From: Sphingomonas trueperi
Lineage (GTDB): Bacteria > Pseudomonadota > Alphaproteobacteria > Sphingomonadales > Sphingomonadaceae
Direction of reading: 5' to 3'
Length of the DNA: 64,000 nt
Assembly: GCF_011927635.1 (NCBI RefSeq)
Contig: NZ_JAATJB010000001.1
Coordinates: 1 to 64,000, forward strand
Shown: piece by piece, positions 1 to 10,612 of the stretch
How positions within the stretch are numbered: position 1 is the first letter of the stretch
Layout of the letters: each line of letters begins with the position of its first letter
Program-made: the position numbers and the translations under genes
The notes under the pieces: model-generated
Seen by the model: the letters and a program-made list of their open reading frames with translations, nothing else
Told to the model about the DNA's origin: nothing
Database searches by the model: none

Positions 1-396
1 GGCCGCTACGTGATCCCGCTCGCCGCCGTGGAAGAGTGCCTCGAGCTGAGCCTGGAGGAGGATCTGCGCTCGCGCGGCCGCAGCTTCATCACGCTGCGCG
101 ACCGGCTGGTGCCCTTCCTGCGCCTGCGCGAGATGTTCGCCACGGGCACCAGGCCCGATCCGCACCAGAAGATCGTCGTCATCGCCACCGGCGCCGAGCG
201 CGTCGGGCTGGTCGTCGACCAGATCATCGGCAGCCACCAGACCGTGATCAAGTCGATGTCGCCCTTGCACCAGGACGTCGCCGCCTTTGCCGGCGCGACC
301 ATCCTCGGCGACGGCGGCGTCGCATTGATCCTCGACGTCGTCCAGCTCGTGCTGGCCGGCCAGCAGCAGGAGGAGCGGCTGCGTGCCGCCGGTTGA
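1..396 (+). CDS. cheA: CheA histidine kinase, C-terminal CheW-like domain (5' truncated by window edge)
   Basis: Reading frame 1 is open from the first base to a TGA at 394-396. The 131 residues begin GRYVIPLAAVEEC and match the CheW-like regulatory domain that closes CheA. Family features are the PLAAVEECLEL opening strand, LRDRLVPFLRLREMF, and GLVVDQIIGSHQTVIKSM followed by AGATILGDGGVALILDV. This domain docks the kinase to CheW and to receptor tips. The kinase core lies outside the window. The downstream cheW start overlaps this stop, so the two are translationally linked. The assignment rests on this domain and on the che neighbours. Confidence 0.9.
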   Translation, partial: GRYVIPLAAVEECLELSLEEDLRSRGRSFITLRDRLVPFLRLREMFATGTRPDPHQKIVVIATGAERVGLVVDQIIGSHQTVIKSMSPLHQDVAAFAGATILGDGGVALILDVVQLVLAGQQQEERLRAAG

Positions 397-919
397 GCCC
401 ATGCAGGAAGCCCCTACCCAAACCGTCCCCTGGGACGAGACCGGCCATCTCGAGGTCCTCACCTTCGATCTCGGCGACGAGACCTTCGCGCTCGAGGCCG
501 TGCTGGTCCGCGAGATCCTCGACCTGCTGCCCGAGACCCGGGTGCCGGGCGCGGCGCCCCTGGTCCACAGCGTGGTCAATTTCCGCGGCAAGATCATCCC
601 GATCGCCGACCTGCGCCAGGCCTTTGCGATGCCGCCGGCCGAGGCGGCGACGCTCGACAGCCGCATCGTGGTGATCGAGATCGCGCTCGGCGACGAGCCG
701 CTCCAGATCGGCATCCGCACCGACAAGGTCCACGAGGTCGCGACGCTTGCCGAGAGCGCGAGCGAGGAGCCCCCCGCCGTCGGCATGCGCTGGCGCCGCC
801 AGTTCGTCCGCACCCTCGTCCGCCGCGACGACGGCGTCGTCGTCCTCCCCGACCTCCACGCCATCTTCGCCGCCCATCTCGGCATCGGCGAGCTCGGGCG
901 GACCGGCGAAGTCGCGTGA
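383..919 (+). CDS. cheW: CheW-like coupling protein 1
   Basis: Scaffold protein of 178 residues that links receptors to CheA. After a short variable N-terminus the CheW fold is clear: LEVLTFDLGDETFALEAVLVREIL, then VVNFRGKIIPIADLRQAF and IGIRTDKVHEV. The GTG at 383 is preferred because AGGAGG lies about 9 bases before it, inside the end of cheA. An in-frame ATG at 401 has no good ribosome site. It overlaps cheA by 14 bases, so the two are co-translated. A second cheW lies after the receptor array at 6419, so the operon carries two coupling proteins flanking three receptors. Confidence 0.88.
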   Translation: MPPVEPMQEAPTQTVPWDETGHLEVLTFDLGDETFALEAVLVREILDLLPETRVPGAAPLVHSVVNFRGKIIPIADLRQAFAMPPAEAATLDSRIVVIEIALGDEPLQIGIRTDKVHEVATLAESASEEPPAVGMRWRRQFVRTLVRRDDGVVVLPDLHAIFAAHLGIGELGRTGEVA

Positions 920-985
920 TTTCTTTCCCGTATCCCTGCCGCAAGGCGCGTCCGTGCCCCACCCATTCGAACGAGGATTTCTGAC

Positions 986-2668
986 ATGCGTGCGACGATC
1001 AAGATGAAGCTCGGCGTCACCTTCGGCGTGTTGATCGCCCTGTTGCTTGTCGTCGTAGGCGTAGCAAGTACCCGCCTCGCCGTGCTCAATCAGGCCACCA
1101 GCGACGTGATCCGCGGGCCAGCGCAACGATTGGAACTGGCGCAGACGATCGACGCCAAACTGAGCTTCGTGATCCGCCAGGAGAAGAATCTGGCGATGTC
1201 GAACGATGACGCCCAGATGCGCAAGTTCGATGCCGATCTGATGAAGGCGCGCGGCGAGCTGCAACAGCTGGTCGCCAAGGGGGTTGCGGGCGCCACCGAA
1301 CAGGGTCGCCCGCTCTGGACCCAGCTGGAAGGCAGGCTGGACGAGTTCGTGCCGGTCAACGATCAGGTCCGCTCGCTTGGTCTGGCGAACAAGAATGCCG
1401 AGGCTTCGGCGCTTTCGATGACCAAGTCGCGTGAGCTCGCCGTGGCGATGAGCCAGGTGGTCTCCCAGCTGGTCACCCTTTCCAAGCAGCAGATGGGCAA
1501 TGCCGAGCAGGAAGCCGCCGCGGTCTATGCCGCCGCCAACATCGCGCTGTTCAGCGTTGCCGGCATCGCGCTGCTGATCGCCGTCGCCGCGGCGTGGTGG
1601 ATCGCCCGCACCGTTTCGACCGGCCTTGCCCGCGTCGGCACGGCGGTTACCGCCGTGGCCGAAGGCGACCTCAACCAGCGGATCGAGGTGCGCAGCAACG
1701 ACGAGATCAAGGATCTGGTCGAGACGGTGAACGGCATGGTCGATCGCCTGCGCGGCGTGATCGCCGATGCGACGATCGCCTCGACCAACGTCTCCTCGGG
1801 CAGCCAGGAACTGTCGTCGAGCGCCGAGCAGGTCTCGCAGGGCGCGACCGAGCAGGCTGCTGCCGCCGAGCAGGCTTCGGCCTCGATGGAAGAGATGGCC
1901 GCCAACATCAAGCAGAACGCCGACAACGCCGCGCAGACCGAGAAGATCGCCCGCCAGTCCGCCAAGGATGCCGAAGTGAGCGGCGTCGCGGTAGACCGCG
2001 CGGTGGGCGCAATGCGGACCATCGCCGAGAAGATCGGCATCGTGCAGGAAATCGCCCGCCAGACCGACCTGCTCGCGCTCAACGCCGCGGTGGAAGCGGC
2101 GCGCGCGGGCGAGCATGGCCGCGGCTTCGCGGTGGTCGCCTCGGAAGTGCGCAAGCTCGCCGAGCGCAGCCAGGGTGCCGCCGCCGAGATCAGCTCGGTC
2201 TCGTCCGAGACGGTCAAGGCCGCCGCCGAAGCGGGCGACATGCTGCAGCGGCTGGTGCCCGACATCCGCCGTACCGCCGAGCTGGTCAGCGAGATCAGCG
2301 CCGCCTGCCGCGAGCAGGACATCGGCGCCGCCCAGATCAACGATGCGATCCAGCAGCTCGACCAGGTGACCCAGCAGAATGCCGGCGCCTCCGAGCAGAT
2401 CAGCGCCACCTCCGAGGAACTCGCCGCCCAGGCCGAGGAGCTCCAGGCCAGCATCGCCTATTTCCGGGTCGACTCGGTGCGCGCCGCCGCACCGCGCGCC
2501 GCAGCACCCGTTCGCCGCCCCGTACCCAAGCCCGCCGCCAAGTCGGCTGCGCGGCCCAAGCCCAACAGCATTGCCGATCAAAAGGCTCGGGTCAGCGGCT
2601 TCGCGCTCGATCTGAGCAATGGCGGCCCCGATGCCGATGACGCCGCCTTCGGCGTCCAGGCGGCCTGA
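986..2668 (+). CDS. Methyl-accepting chemotaxis protein 1 (one HAMP)
   Basis: Transmembrane chemoreceptor of 560 residues. The order is: TM1 at about residues 8-28, a four-helix-bundle-like periplasmic domain, TM2 at about 185-205, a single HAMP module ([20 protein letters not shown]), methylation helices, and the signalling tip. The tip carries [20 protein letters not shown] near residue 354 and binds CheW/CheA. It ends with a Pro/Ala/Lys linker and a conserved tail containing [10 protein letters not shown] and [10 protein letters not shown]. It is the shortest of three tandem paralogues. Its signalling half is almost identical in DNA to the next two genes, which suggests duplication with continuing gene conversion. 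The ligand cannot be read from the sequence. Confidence 0.95.
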   Translation: MRATIKMKLGVTFGVLIALLLVVVGVASTRLAVLNQATSDVIRGPAQRLELAQTIDAKLSFVIRQEKNLAMSNDDAQMRKFDADLMKARGELQQLVAKGVAGATEQGRPLWTQLEGRLDEFVPVNDQVRSLGLANKNAEASALSMTKSRELAVAMSQVVSQLVTLSKQQMGNAEQEAAAVYAAANIALFSVAGIALLIAVAAAWWIARTVSTGLARVGTAVTAVAEGDLNQRIEVRSNDEIKDLVETVNGMVDRLRGVIADATIASTNVSSGSQELSSSAEQVSQGATEQAAAAEQASASMEEMAANIKQNADNAAQTEKIARQSAKDAEVSGVAVDRAVGAMRTIAEKIGIVQEIARQTDLLALNAAVEAARAGEHGRGFAVVASEVRKLAERSQGAAAEISSVSSETVKAAAEAGDMLQRLVPDIRRTAELVSEISAACREQDIGAAQINDAIQQLDQVTQQNAGASEQISATSEELAAQAEELQASIAYFRVDSVRAAAPRAAAPVRRPVPKPAAKSAARPKPNSIADQKARVSGFALDLSNGGPDADDAAFGVQAA

Positions 2669-2691
2669 CCGCCCCGTTCCAGGAGTATCCC

Positions 2692-4596
2692 ATGCGTGCC
2701 ACCATCAAGATGAAGCTCGGCGTCACCTTCGCCGTACTGATCGCCCTGCTGCTCGCCGTCGTCGGCGTCGCCAACAGCCGTCTCGGCCTGCTCAACCAGG
2801 CGACCAGCGACGTGATCGCCGGCCCGGCCAAGCGGCTGGAGATCGCCCAGAGCGTCGACGCCAAGGTCAGCTACATCCTGCGCCAGGAAAAGAACATGGC
2901 GCTGACCGAGGACGCCGCGGAAACCCGCGCGTTCGACGCCGATCTGATGAAGGCACGCGGCGAAACCCAGGCGCTGATCGCCAAGGGGCTCGGCACCGCG
3001 ACCGAAACCGGCAAGCCGCTGTGGATGCAGGTGGAGGCGAAGTTCACCGAATATGTGCCGGTGAACGACCAGGTCCGCGCGCTGGCGCTGGCCAATCGCA
3101 ATGCCGAGGCCGGCAAGCTGTCGATTACCAAGTCGCGCGAACTGGCCGGCACGATCAGCAACCTCGTCGGCCAGATCGTCACCCTGTCGCGCCAGCAGAT
3201 GGACCAGGCCGACCACGACACCAGCGCGCTCTACGCCAGCGCGGCGACGACGCTCTACGTAGTGGCGGGGCTTGCGCTGCTGCTCGCCATCGGCGGCGCG
3301 ATCTGGATTGCGCGGATCGTCTCGACGGGGCTGCGCCGCATCGCGGAGGCGGTCGATGCCGTCGCGATCGGCGATCTCGACCAGCGCATCGCTGTCAGCA
3401 CCAATGACGAGATCAAGGACCTGGTCGACACCGTCAACCGGATGACCGCCAACCTGCGCGACAGCGCCGCGCTGGCCGACCGCATCGCCGCGGGCGACCT
3501 CAGCGTCGATCACAAGCCGCTGTCGGACAAGGATACGCTGGGCCATGCGATGATCCGGATGACCGGCAATCTGCGGCTCTCGGCCGCGGTAGCCGACAAG
3601 ATCGCCGATGGCGACCTGACCGTGCAGCACAAGCCGGCCTCGGAGCGCGACACGCTGGGCAACGCGCTGGTGCGGATGGTCGAGCGGCTGCGCGGCGTCG
3701 TCTCCGATGCCACCATCGCCGCCACCAACGTCTCGACCGGCAGCCAGGAACTGTCGTCCAGCTCCGAGCAGGTCTCGCAGGGCGCGACCGAGCAGGCGGC
3801 TGCCGCCGAGCAAGCCTCGGCCTCGATGGAAGAGATGGCGGCCAATATCAAGCAGAACGCCGACAACGCCGCGCAGACCGAGAAGATCGCGCGCCAGTCC
3901 GCCAAGGATGCCGAAGTCAGCGGCGTCGCGGTCGATCGTGCGGTGGGTGCGATGCGCACGATCGCCGAGAAGATCGGCATCGTCCAGGAAATCGCCCGCC
4001 AGACCGACCTGCTCGCGCTCAACGCCGCCGTCGAGGCAGCGCGTGCCGGCGAGCATGGCCGCGGCTTCGCGGTGGTCGCTTCGGAAGTGCGCAAGCTCGC
4101 CGAGCGCAGCCAGGGTGCCGCCGCCGAAATCAGCGCGGTCTCGGGCGAGACGGTGAAGGCCGCCGCCGAGGCCGGCGAGATGCTCGGCCGCCTCGTCCCC
4201 GATATCCGCCGCACCGCCGAGCTGGTCAGCGAGATCAGCGCGGCCTGCCGCGAGCAGGATATCGGCGCCGCCCAGATCAACGATGCCATCCAGCAGCTCG
4301 ACCAGGTGACCCAGCAGAATGCCGGCGCCTCCGAGCAGATCAGTGCCACGTCCGAAGAACTCGCCGCCCAGGCGGAAGAGCTCCAGGCCAGTATCGCGTA
4401 CTTCCGCGTCGAACGCAGCAGCGGCCATGCCCGCCCGGTCGCCCGCACCGCCCCCGCGCCCAAGCGCGCGAGCGTGCAGCGGCCCAAGGCGAACAGCGTC
4501 GCTGATCAGCAGGCCCGTGTCAGCGGCTTCGCGCTCGATCTCAACAATGGCGGTCCCGACGCCGAAGACGCCGCTTTCGGCGTCCACGCAGCCTGA
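2692..4596 (+). CDS. Methyl-accepting chemotaxis protein 2 (three HAMP-like modules)
   Basis: Second tandem receptor, 634 residues, starting 23 bases after the first. It has TM1 at about 8-28, a periplasmic helical domain, TM2 at about 185-207, then a canonical HAMP followed by two extra modules of about 39 residues. The extra modules are marked by [20 protein letters not shown] and [20 protein letters not shown]. The signalling tip lies near residue 433. The tail [20 protein letters not shown] is shared with its neighbours. Stacked HAMP modules elsewhere transmit signals by alternating conformations, so gain or sign may differ from the single-HAMP paralogue; this is inference. Confidence 0.95.
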   Translation: MRATIKMKLGVTFAVLIALLLAVVGVANSRLGLLNQATSDVIAGPAKRLEIAQSVDAKVSYILRQEKNMALTEDAAETRAFDADLMKARGETQALIAKGLGTATETGKPLWMQVEAKFTEYVPVNDQVRALALANRNAEAGKLSITKSRELAGTISNLVGQIVTLSRQQMDQADHDTSALYASAATTLYVVAGLALLLAIGGAIWIARIVSTGLRRIAEAVDAVAIGDLDQRIAVSTNDEIKDLVDTVNRMTANLRDSAALADRIAAGDLSVDHKPLSDKDTLGHAMIRMTGNLRLSAAVADKIADGDLTVQHKPASERDTLGNALVRMVERLRGVVSDATIAATNVSTGSQELSSSSEQVSQGATEQAAAAEQASASMEEMAANIKQNADNAAQTEKIARQSAKDAEVSGVAVDRAVGAMRTIAEKIGIVQEIARQTDLLALNAAVEAARAGEHGRGFAVVASEVRKLAERSQGAAAEISAVSGETVKAAAEAGEMLGRLVPDIRRTAELVSEISAACREQDIGAAQINDAIQQLDQVTQQNAGASEQISATSEELAAQAEELQASIAYFRVERSSGHARPVARTAPAPKRASVQRPKANSVADQQARVSGFALDLNNGGPDAEDAAFGVHAA

Positions 4597-4628
4597 CCGC
4601 CGGCTCTACCTTTCAAGGACTCGAACCC

Positions 4629-6422
4629 ATGCGTGCCACGATCAAGTTGAAACTTGGCATCACCTTCGGCGTGCTCATCCTGTTGCTGCTCGCCGTGGTC
4701 GGCGTCGCCAACTCGCGGCTCGCCACGCTCAACCAGGCGATCAGCGACGTGATCTCCGGCCCCGCCCAGCGACAGGAGATCGCGCAGAGCGTCAGCGGCG
4801 GGATCAGCTATGTGCTGCGCCAGGAAAAGAACATGGCGCTGACCGAGGACGAAGCGCTCACCCGCAAGTTCGACGCCGAGCTGATGAAGGGCCGAGAGCA
4901 GGTCCAGGCACAGATCGCCAAGGGCGTCGCCACGGCCAGCGCGCAGGGCAAGCCGCTATGGCTGCAGCTGAGCACCAAGTTCAACGAGTTCGTGCCGGTC
5001 AACGATCAGGTCCGCCAACTGGCGCTCGCCAACCGCAACACCGAAGCGGGCACGATTTCGATCAGCAAGTCGCGCGAGATCGCGACGGCGATGAGCGACG
5101 TGGCCGACCAGCTGGTCGCGCTCTCCAAGCAGCAGATGACCCAGGCCGATCAGGATACCAACGCGCTCTATGCCAGCGCCGCCACCACCTTGTGGGCCGT
5201 CGCCGGCATCGCGCTGCTGATCGCCGTCGCCGGTGCCTTCTGGATCTCGCGCATCGTCTCGCAGGGCCTGCGCCGCGTCTCGACCGCGGTCAGCGCGGTG
5301 TCGATCGGCGACCTCAGCCAGGACGTGCAGGTCACCAGCAACGACGAGATCAAGGACCTGGTCGACACCGTCAACACGATGGTCGCCAACCTGCGGGTGA
5401 GCGCGACGCTGGCCGACAAGATCGCCGATGGCGACCTGACCGTGCAGCACAAGCCGGCCTCGGACAAGGACGTGCTCGGCAACGCGCTGGTGCGGATGGT
5501 CGATCGCCTGCGCGGCGTGGTGTCGGACGCCACCGCCGCCGCGACCAATGTCTCTTCGGGTAGCCAGGAACTGTCGTCGAGCTCCGAGCAGGTCTCGCAG
5601 GGCGCGACCGAGCAGGCCGCGGCGGCGGAGCAGGCCTCGGCGGCGATGGAAGAGATGGCCGCCAACATCAAGCAGAACGCCGACAATGCCGCGCAGACCG
5701 AGAAGATCGCCCGCCAGTCCGCCAAGGATGCCGAAGTGAGCGGCGTTGCGGTCGATCGCGCGGTGGGCGCGATGCGCACCATCGCCGAGAAGATCGGCAT
5801 CGTGCAGGAAATCGCCCGCCAGACCGATCTGCTCGCGCTCAACGCCGCGGTGGAAGCGGCGCGCGCGGGCGAGCATGGCCGCGGTTTCGCCGTCGTCGCC
5901 TCGGAAGTGCGCAAGCTCGCCGAGCGCAGCCAGGGTGCCGCCGCCGAAATCAGCTCGGTGTCGAGCGAGACGGTGAAGGCAGCGGCAGAGGCCGGCGACA
6001 TGCTCGGCCGCCTGGTGCCGGACATCCGCCGCACCGCCGAGCTGGTCAGCGAGATCAGCGCCGCGTGCCGCGAGCAGGACATCGGCGCCTCGCAGATCAA
6101 CGAAGCGATCCAGCAGCTCGACCAGGTCACCCAGCAAAATGCCGGCGCCTCCGAGCAGATCAGCGCCACCTCGGAAGAACTCGCCGCCCAGGCCGAGGAG
6201 CTCCAGGCCAGCATCGCCTATTTCCGCGTCGAGCAGCAGCCGCGCGGCCGCGTGCCCGCCCCGGCCCGCCGTCCGGCAGCCAAGCCCGCCGCCAAGGCGG
6301 CCGCGCGGCACAAGCCCAACAGCGTTGCCGACCAGCAGGCGCGGGTGAGCGGCTTCGCGCTCGATCTCGCCACCGGCGGCCCCGATGCGCAGGACAGCGC
6401 GTTCGACGTGGAGGCAGCATGA
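4629..6422 (+). CDS. Methyl-accepting chemotaxis protein 3 (two HAMP-like modules)
   Basis: Third tandem receptor, 597 residues. The layout is the same: TM1, a periplasmic helical domain, TM2 near residue 184-206, HAMP, then one additional module ([20 protein letters not shown]), methylation helices, the tip near residue 393, and the shared tail [19 protein letters not shown]. Its stop overlaps the following cheW start in an ATGA. The periplasmic parts of the three receptors diverge more than the cytoplasmic parts. That pattern fits paralogues sensing different ligands through one signalling array. Confidence 0.95.
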   Translation: MRATIKLKLGITFGVLILLLLAVVGVANSRLATLNQAISDVISGPAQRQEIAQSVSGGISYVLRQEKNMALTEDEALTRKFDAELMKGREQVQAQIAKGVATASAQGKPLWLQLSTKFNEFVPVNDQVRQLALANRNTEAGTISISKSREIATAMSDVADQLVALSKQQMTQADQDTNALYASAATTLWAVAGIALLIAVAGAFWISRIVSQGLRRVSTAVSAVSIGDLSQDVQVTSNDEIKDLVDTVNTMVANLRVSATLADKIADGDLTVQHKPASDKDVLGNALVRMVDRLRGVVSDATAAATNVSSGSQELSSSSEQVSQGATEQAAAAEQASAAMEEMAANIKQNADNAAQTEKIARQSAKDAEVSGVAVDRAVGAMRTIAEKIGIVQEIARQTDLLALNAAVEAARAGEHGRGFAVVASEVRKLAERSQGAAAEISSVSSETVKAAAEAGDMLGRLVPDIRRTAELVSEISAACREQDIGASQINEAIQQLDQVTQQNAGASEQISATSEELAAQAEELQASIAYFRVEQQPRGRVPAPARRPAAKPAAKAAARHKPNSVADQQARVSGFALDLATGGPDAQDSAFDVEAA

Positions 6423-6898
6423 GCGACGCAACCGAACTCCAGCTCGTCACCTTCGGGCTGGGGGCGGAGATCTTCGCCGTCCCGGTGACGCTGGTGCGCG
6501 AGATCCTCGACTATCGCGAGACCTTCCGCATCCCCAACGGCCCCGACTATCTGCTAGGCCTGACCGACATGCGCGGTCAGGGCGTGCCGACGATCGACTT
6601 CCGCCAGCGGCTGGGCCTCTCGCCCTTCGAACCGACCCAGGCGACCCGCATCCTGGTGGTCGACGTGCCGGTCGCCGACCGCGTGCTGATGCTGGGCCTG
6701 GTGGTCGACCGCGTGCTGGAGGTGTGCAGCGTCACCACCGACCAGCTGGAAGCCGCGCCCGACATCGGGGTGCGCTGGTCGTCCGACTATATCGGCGGCG
6801 TCATTAAGCGGTCCGAAGGATTCGTGGTGCTAGTCGACATGGCGAAGATCTTCTCGTCGGAAGAAGCGCGGGCGCTCGCCGTCCGCGCCGCCGCCTGA
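6419..6898 (+). CDS. cheW: CheW-like coupling protein 2
   Basis: A 159-residue CheW-fold protein starting [20 protein letters not shown]. Family landmarks are [41 protein letters not shown] and a closing [12 protein letters not shown] strand. The ATG overlaps the TGA of receptor 3 (ATGA at 6419-6422), so it is translationally coupled to the receptor. It differs clearly from the first CheW, so it is not a recent duplicate. It may service a different receptor subset or compete for CheA; the sequence does not decide this. Confidence 0.9.
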   Translation: MSDATELQLVTFGLGAEIFAVPVTLVREILDYRETFRIPNGPDYLLGLTDMRGQGVPTIDFRQRLGLSPFEPTQATRILVVDVPVADRVLMLGLVVDRVLEVCSVTTDQLEAAPDIGVRWSSDYIGGVIKRSEGFVVLVDMAKIFSSEEARALAVRAAA

Positions 6899-6915
6899 GC
6901 CTTACGGAGCAGCCC

Positions 6916-7782
6916 TTGTCCGCAGCATTAGCGCTGGATCCGTCGCCCGCCCCCGGGCTCGACACGATGAGCAGGCGCCATTTCGCGCAGATCGCCGCCT
7001 ATATCTACGAGGTCTCGGGCATCAAGATGCCCGAGACCAAGAAGACCATGCTCGAGGGCCGGCTGCGCCGCCGCCTGCGCGCGGTGGGCATCGATACGCT
7101 CGACGGCTATTGCGACTTCCTGTTCACCGGCGATCATCTCGCGGCCGAAGGGCTGCACCTGATCAACGCGGTGACCACCAACAAGACCGACTTCTTCCGC
7201 GAGCCGGCGCATTTCGACTATCTGGTCGCGCAGGCGCTGCCGGCGCTGGAGGCGCGCGGGGTGCGCTCGCTGCGCGCCTGGAGCGCCGCCTGCTCGACCG
7301 GCCCCGAGCCCTACACCATGGCGATGGTGCTGGACGATTATGCCGAGCGGATGGGCGGCCCGGAGTACGGCATCCTCGCGACGGACCTCGACACCGAGGT
7401 GCTGGCCGCCGCCCGCAACGGCATCTACGCGGCCGAGCTGGTCGACCCGGTGCCGGCGGCGCTGCGCCGCAAGTATGTGATGACCTCGAACGATCCGCGG
7501 CGGCGCGAGGTGCGGATGGTGCCGCGGCTGCGCAGCGCGATCGGCTTCGGCCGGCTGAACCTGATGGACGATCGCTATCCCGTGGGCGATGCGATGCACC
7601 TGATCTTCTGCCGTAACGTGCTGATCTATTTCGACAAGCCGACACAGAAGAAGGTCGTCTCGCAGCTCTATGACTGCCTGGCGCCGGGCGGCTATCTCTT
7701 CCTCGGCCATTCGGAATCGATCACCGGGCTGGGCCTGCCGCTCGAGCAGGTCGCCAACACCGTGTTCCGGCGCGGCGGCTGA
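6916..7782 (+). CDS. cheR: Chemotaxis protein methyltransferase CheR
   Basis: S-adenosylmethionine-dependent glutamate methyltransferase acting on receptor methylation helices, 288 residues. The N-terminal helical domain ([17 protein letters not shown]) is followed by the catalytic Rossmann domain. Visible motifs are [20 protein letters not shown], the SAM-binding [33 protein letters not shown] and [13 protein letters not shown]. The TTG at 6916 has ACGGAGC upstream. An ATG at 6967 (MSRRHF) is a possible alternative that would still keep the whole fold. It is coupled to cheB by a TGATG overlap. Confidence 0.94.
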   Translation: MSAALALDPSPAPGLDTMSRRHFAQIAAYIYEVSGIKMPETKKTMLEGRLRRRLRAVGIDTLDGYCDFLFTGDHLAAEGLHLINAVTTNKTDFFREPAHFDYLVAQALPALEARGVRSLRAWSAACSTGPEPYTMAMVLDDYAERMGGPEYGILATDLDTEVLAAARNGIYAAELVDPVPAALRRKYVMTSNDPRRREVRMVPRLRSAIGFGRLNLMDDRYPVGDAMHLIFCRNVLIYFDKPTQKKVVSQLYDCLAPGGYLFLGHSESITGLGLPLEQVANTVFRRGG

Positions 7783-8861
7783 TGCCCAAGATCCGCGTCC
7801 TGATCGTCGACGATTCGGCGAGCGTCCGCCAGACCATGGCGTCGATCCTCGCCGAGGACCCGGCGATCGAGGTGGTCGGCACCGCCGCCGATCCGTTCAG
7901 CGCCGCCAAGCGCATCCAGGAGCAGGTGCCCGACGTCATCACGCTCGACGTCGAGATGCCGCGGATGGACGGCATCACCTTCCTCAAGAAGCTGATGCAG
8001 CAATGCCCGGTGCCGGTGGTGATGTGCTCGTCGCTGACCGAGAACGGCTCCGAGACCTTGCTTCAGGCGATGGAAGCGGGCGCGGTCGACGTGATCCTCA
8101 AGCCCAAGGTGGGCGTGGCCGATCATCTCGCCGAGCACCACCTCCAGATCCGCGACGTGGTCAAGGCCGCGGCGCGCGCCAAGGTGCGCGGGCGGCCGGG
8201 CAAGCCGATGCCGCGCACCGAGCCGCCGGCCCAGAAGCTCACCGCCGACGCGGTGCTGCCGCCGCCCAGCGGCAAGCCGATGAGCCGCACCACCGAGATG
8301 GTGGTGTGCATGGGCGCCTCGACCGGCGGCACCGAAGCGCTGCGCGAAGTACTGGAGGCACTGCCGGCGAACAGCCCCGGCATCGTCATCGTCCAGCACA
8401 TGCCCGAACATTTCACCCGCGCCTTCGCCCAGCGGCTCAACGGGCTGTGCGAGGTCGACGTCAAGGAAGCCGCGGACGGCGACCCCGTCCTGCGCGGCCA
8501 CGTCCTGATCGCCCCCGGCGGCAAGCACACCATGCTCGAGCGCCAGGGCGCGCGCTATTATGTCTCGGTTCGCGACGGGCCGCTCGTCTCGCGCCACCGC
8601 CCCTCGGTCGACGTGCTGTTCCGCTCGGCGGCGCGCGCGGCGGGATCGAACGCGGTCGGCATCATCATGACCGGCATGGGCGACGACGGCGCGCGCGGGC
8701 TGCTCGAGATGCGCCAGGCGGGCGCGCGCACCTTCGCGCAGGACGAGGCGAGCTCGATCGTCTTCGGCATGCCCAAGGAGGCGATCGCGCGCGAGGCCGC
8801 CGACAAGATCATTCCCCTCGGGCACATCGCCCGCGAACTGCTCACGGCCACCGCACGATGA
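7782..8861 (+). CDS. cheB: Chemotaxis response regulator / protein-glutamate methylesterase CheB
   Basis: Adaptation enzyme of 359 residues that removes receptor methyl groups, opposing CheR. The receiver domain (residues 1-120) has acidic pocket D10/D11, phosphoacceptor D56 in TLDVEMP and a lysine in ILKPKVG. A proline-rich linker of about 60 residues leads to the esterase domain. The catalytic set is visible as [10 protein letters not shown] (Ser), IVQHMPEHF (His) and [11 protein letters not shown] (Asp). The linker is longer than in E. coli. Phosphorylation by CheA is expected to open the esterase. It overlaps cheR by three bases. Confidence 0.95.
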   Translation: MPKIRVLIVDDSASVRQTMASILAEDPAIEVVGTAADPFSAAKRIQEQVPDVITLDVEMPRMDGITFLKKLMQQCPVPVVMCSSLTENGSETLLQAMEAGAVDVILKPKVGVADHLAEHHLQIRDVVKAAARAKVRGRPGKPMPRTEPPAQKLTADAVLPPPSGKPMSRTTEMVVCMGASTGGTEALREVLEALPANSPGIVIVQHMPEHFTRAFAQRLNGLCEVDVKEAADGDPVLRGHVLIAPGGKHTMLERQGARYYVSVRDGPLVSRHRPSVDVLFRSAARAAGSNAVGIIMTGMGDDGARGLLEMRQAGARTFAQDEASSIVFGMPKEAIAREAADKIIPLGHIARELLTATAR

Positions 8862-8882
8862 CCGCTTGCCAAGGAGACGGCC

Positions 8883-10595
8883 ATGTACGCCGCACCCATT
8901 CCTGAACCGAACCCCGAATCCGAACTGTCGCTCGCCGAGATCGAGGCGACGATCAGCCAGGTGGCGGGCAAGCTCGACGCCCGGTTCGTCTCGGCGGGCG
9001 AGGCGCTGGCCCAGGCCTATGCCATCGTCGAGCGGCTGGTCAGCGCGCTGGAGGGCGTGACCAACGCGCTCGGCCGCGACGCGGCGGAAGCGGCGGTCGA
9101 CAATATGCGCGCGACCGCGGACCGGCTGGAGCGGCTGCCCGCACTGCAGGCCGCGCGCCAGGCGGGGCTGGAAAGCATCGCCGCCGGTGCGCGCCCGCTC
9201 GCGCACCATATCAACCAGGTCAAGCGCACGCTCGACTTTCTCCGCATCTGCGGCCTCAACATCAAGGTGGCGGCGGCGGGCCGCAACGGCTTTGCCGATT
9301 TCGCCGACACGATGAACGTCCGGCTCGACGTGGGCGAGATCGAGATCGGCGGGATCGGCAGCGAGATCGAGCGGCTCACCGCCAGCATCCCGGCGCTGAT
9401 CGAGGTCGATCGCCAGCTCGCCGCCGAATGCGTGAAGGTGATCCCGCAGGTGCCCCGCAAGCTCGCCGAGGATGCCGAGGCGCTGCAGCGCCACCAGGCG
9501 GCGGACGCGGCGCGCGCCAAACGCATCGCCTCGGTCGGCCGCGAGATCCATGCGAAGGTCGCGACCGCGATCGGCGCGATGCAGATCGGCGACATCACCC
9601 GCCAGCGGCTGGAGCATGTCGCCAGCGGCATCCAGGCGCTGATCGCCTGGCGCGATTCCGCCGATCCGGCGACCGCGATCGACGTGGTCGGCCATATGGT
9701 CGCGCTGTTCGCCGCCCAGGCCTCGGACACGATCGAGGCCTTCCACACGGAATCGCAGCGGCTGGCCGAAAGCCTGCGCGGGATCGCGCCGAGCGCGGCG
9801 CAGCTGCTGGAAATCAAGGCCGAGGGCGATCGCCAGCAGACCGGCGACGACAGCGTCTTCCTCGGCGCGCTCGAGAAGAGCGTCGCCGATGTCGCCCAGG
9901 TCACCGCGCGGCTGCGCGATGCCGATGCCAAGGCGCAGGCGCTGGGCGGCTCGACCTCGGACAGTGCCGAGCGGCTCGCCGAGCGGCTGCGCGTGGTGCA
10001 CCGGGTGAACGAGGACGTGCACCTGATGGCGTGGAACACCGATCTGCGCTGCCACCGGCTCGGCGACGAGGGCAAGGCGCTGGCGATGGTCGCCTCCGAG
10101 ATCCGCGGCTTCGCGACCGCGCTGGCGACGATCTCCGGCGAGATCCGCCAGTCGGTCGAGCGGCTGGTCAGCGCGGTCACCGCGCTGCGCGATCCCGACG
10201 CCGAACAGGGCGGTGATGCGGCCGAGGCGCTCACCGAATCGCTCGCCTGCATCCGCGACGGCGCCCAGCGCATGCGCGAAGGCATGGCCGGGCTGAGCGA
10301 CGATGCCGCGGCGGTGACGCGGATCCTGGAGACCACGACCAGCAATGTCGATTGCGAGGCCGCGTTCGGCGACGCACTGCGCGGCGTGGCGCTACGGCTC
10401 AAGCTGTTCGGCACGCCCTGCACCGCGCCCGAGGGCCCGGTGGCGGACGCACTTGCCGAACTGCTCGACGGCATGGCGCGCAGCTACACCATGGCCCGCG
10501 AGCGCGAGATCCACACCCGCTTCGCGCTGCCGGGCACGTCCGCGTCCCCGCAAGCGAGCATGGACGACGACGATGACGATGACGGGCTGTTCTGA
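8883..10595 (+). CDS. Soluble receptor-tip-like chemotaxis protein with acidic GLF tail
   Basis: A 570-residue, mostly helical, alanine-rich protein with no membrane segment or signal peptide, 21 bases after cheB. Residues about 375-410 contain LMAWNTDLRCHRLGDEGKAL and AMVASEIRGFATALATISGE. These align with the chemoreceptor tip ([15 protein letters not shown]...[10 protein letters not shown]), but conserved positions are degraded. The C-terminus is seven aspartates followed by GLF. That resembles in style the CheY-binding acidic tail that ends CheZ. No CheZ phosphatase helix motif was recognised. It may be a cytoplasmic receptor-like scaffold or a CheY-binding protein; operon position supports a chemotaxis role. 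Confidence 0.6.
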   Translation: MYAAPIPEPNPESELSLAEIEATISQVAGKLDARFVSAGEALAQAYAIVERLVSALEGVTNALGRDAAEAAVDNMRATADRLERLPALQAARQAGLESIAAGARPLAHHINQVKRTLDFLRICGLNIKVAAAGRNGFADFADTMNVRLDVGEIEIGGIGSEIERLTASIPALIEVDRQLAAECVKVIPQVPRKLAEDAEALQRHQAADAARAKRIASVGREIHAKVATAIGAMQIGDITRQRLEHVASGIQALIAWRDSADPATAIDVVGHMVALFAAQASDTIEAFHTESQRLAESLRGIAPSAAQLLEIKAEGDRQQTGDDSVFLGALEKSVADVAQVTARLRDADAKAQALGGSTSDSAERLAERLRVVHRVNEDVHLMAWNTDLRCHRLGDEGKALAMVASEIRGFATALATISGEIRQSVERLVSAVTALRDPDAEQGGDAAEALTESLACIRDGAQRMREGMAGLSDDAAAVTRILETTTSNVDCEAAFGDALRGVALRLKLFGTPCTAPEGPVADALAELLDGMARSYTMAREREIHTRFALPGTSASPQASMDDDDDDDGLF

Positions 10596-10612
10596 ACGGC
10601 CCGCCCGTCGCC

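Noticed and set aside
248..2581. Very long antisense frames opposite the chemotaxis receptors (also 2578-4587 and 4956-6431).
   Set aside because: They are shadows of strongly coding receptor genes in GC-rich DNA; their composition is abnormal (Gly/His/Leu/Asp repeats) and they have no family resemblance.
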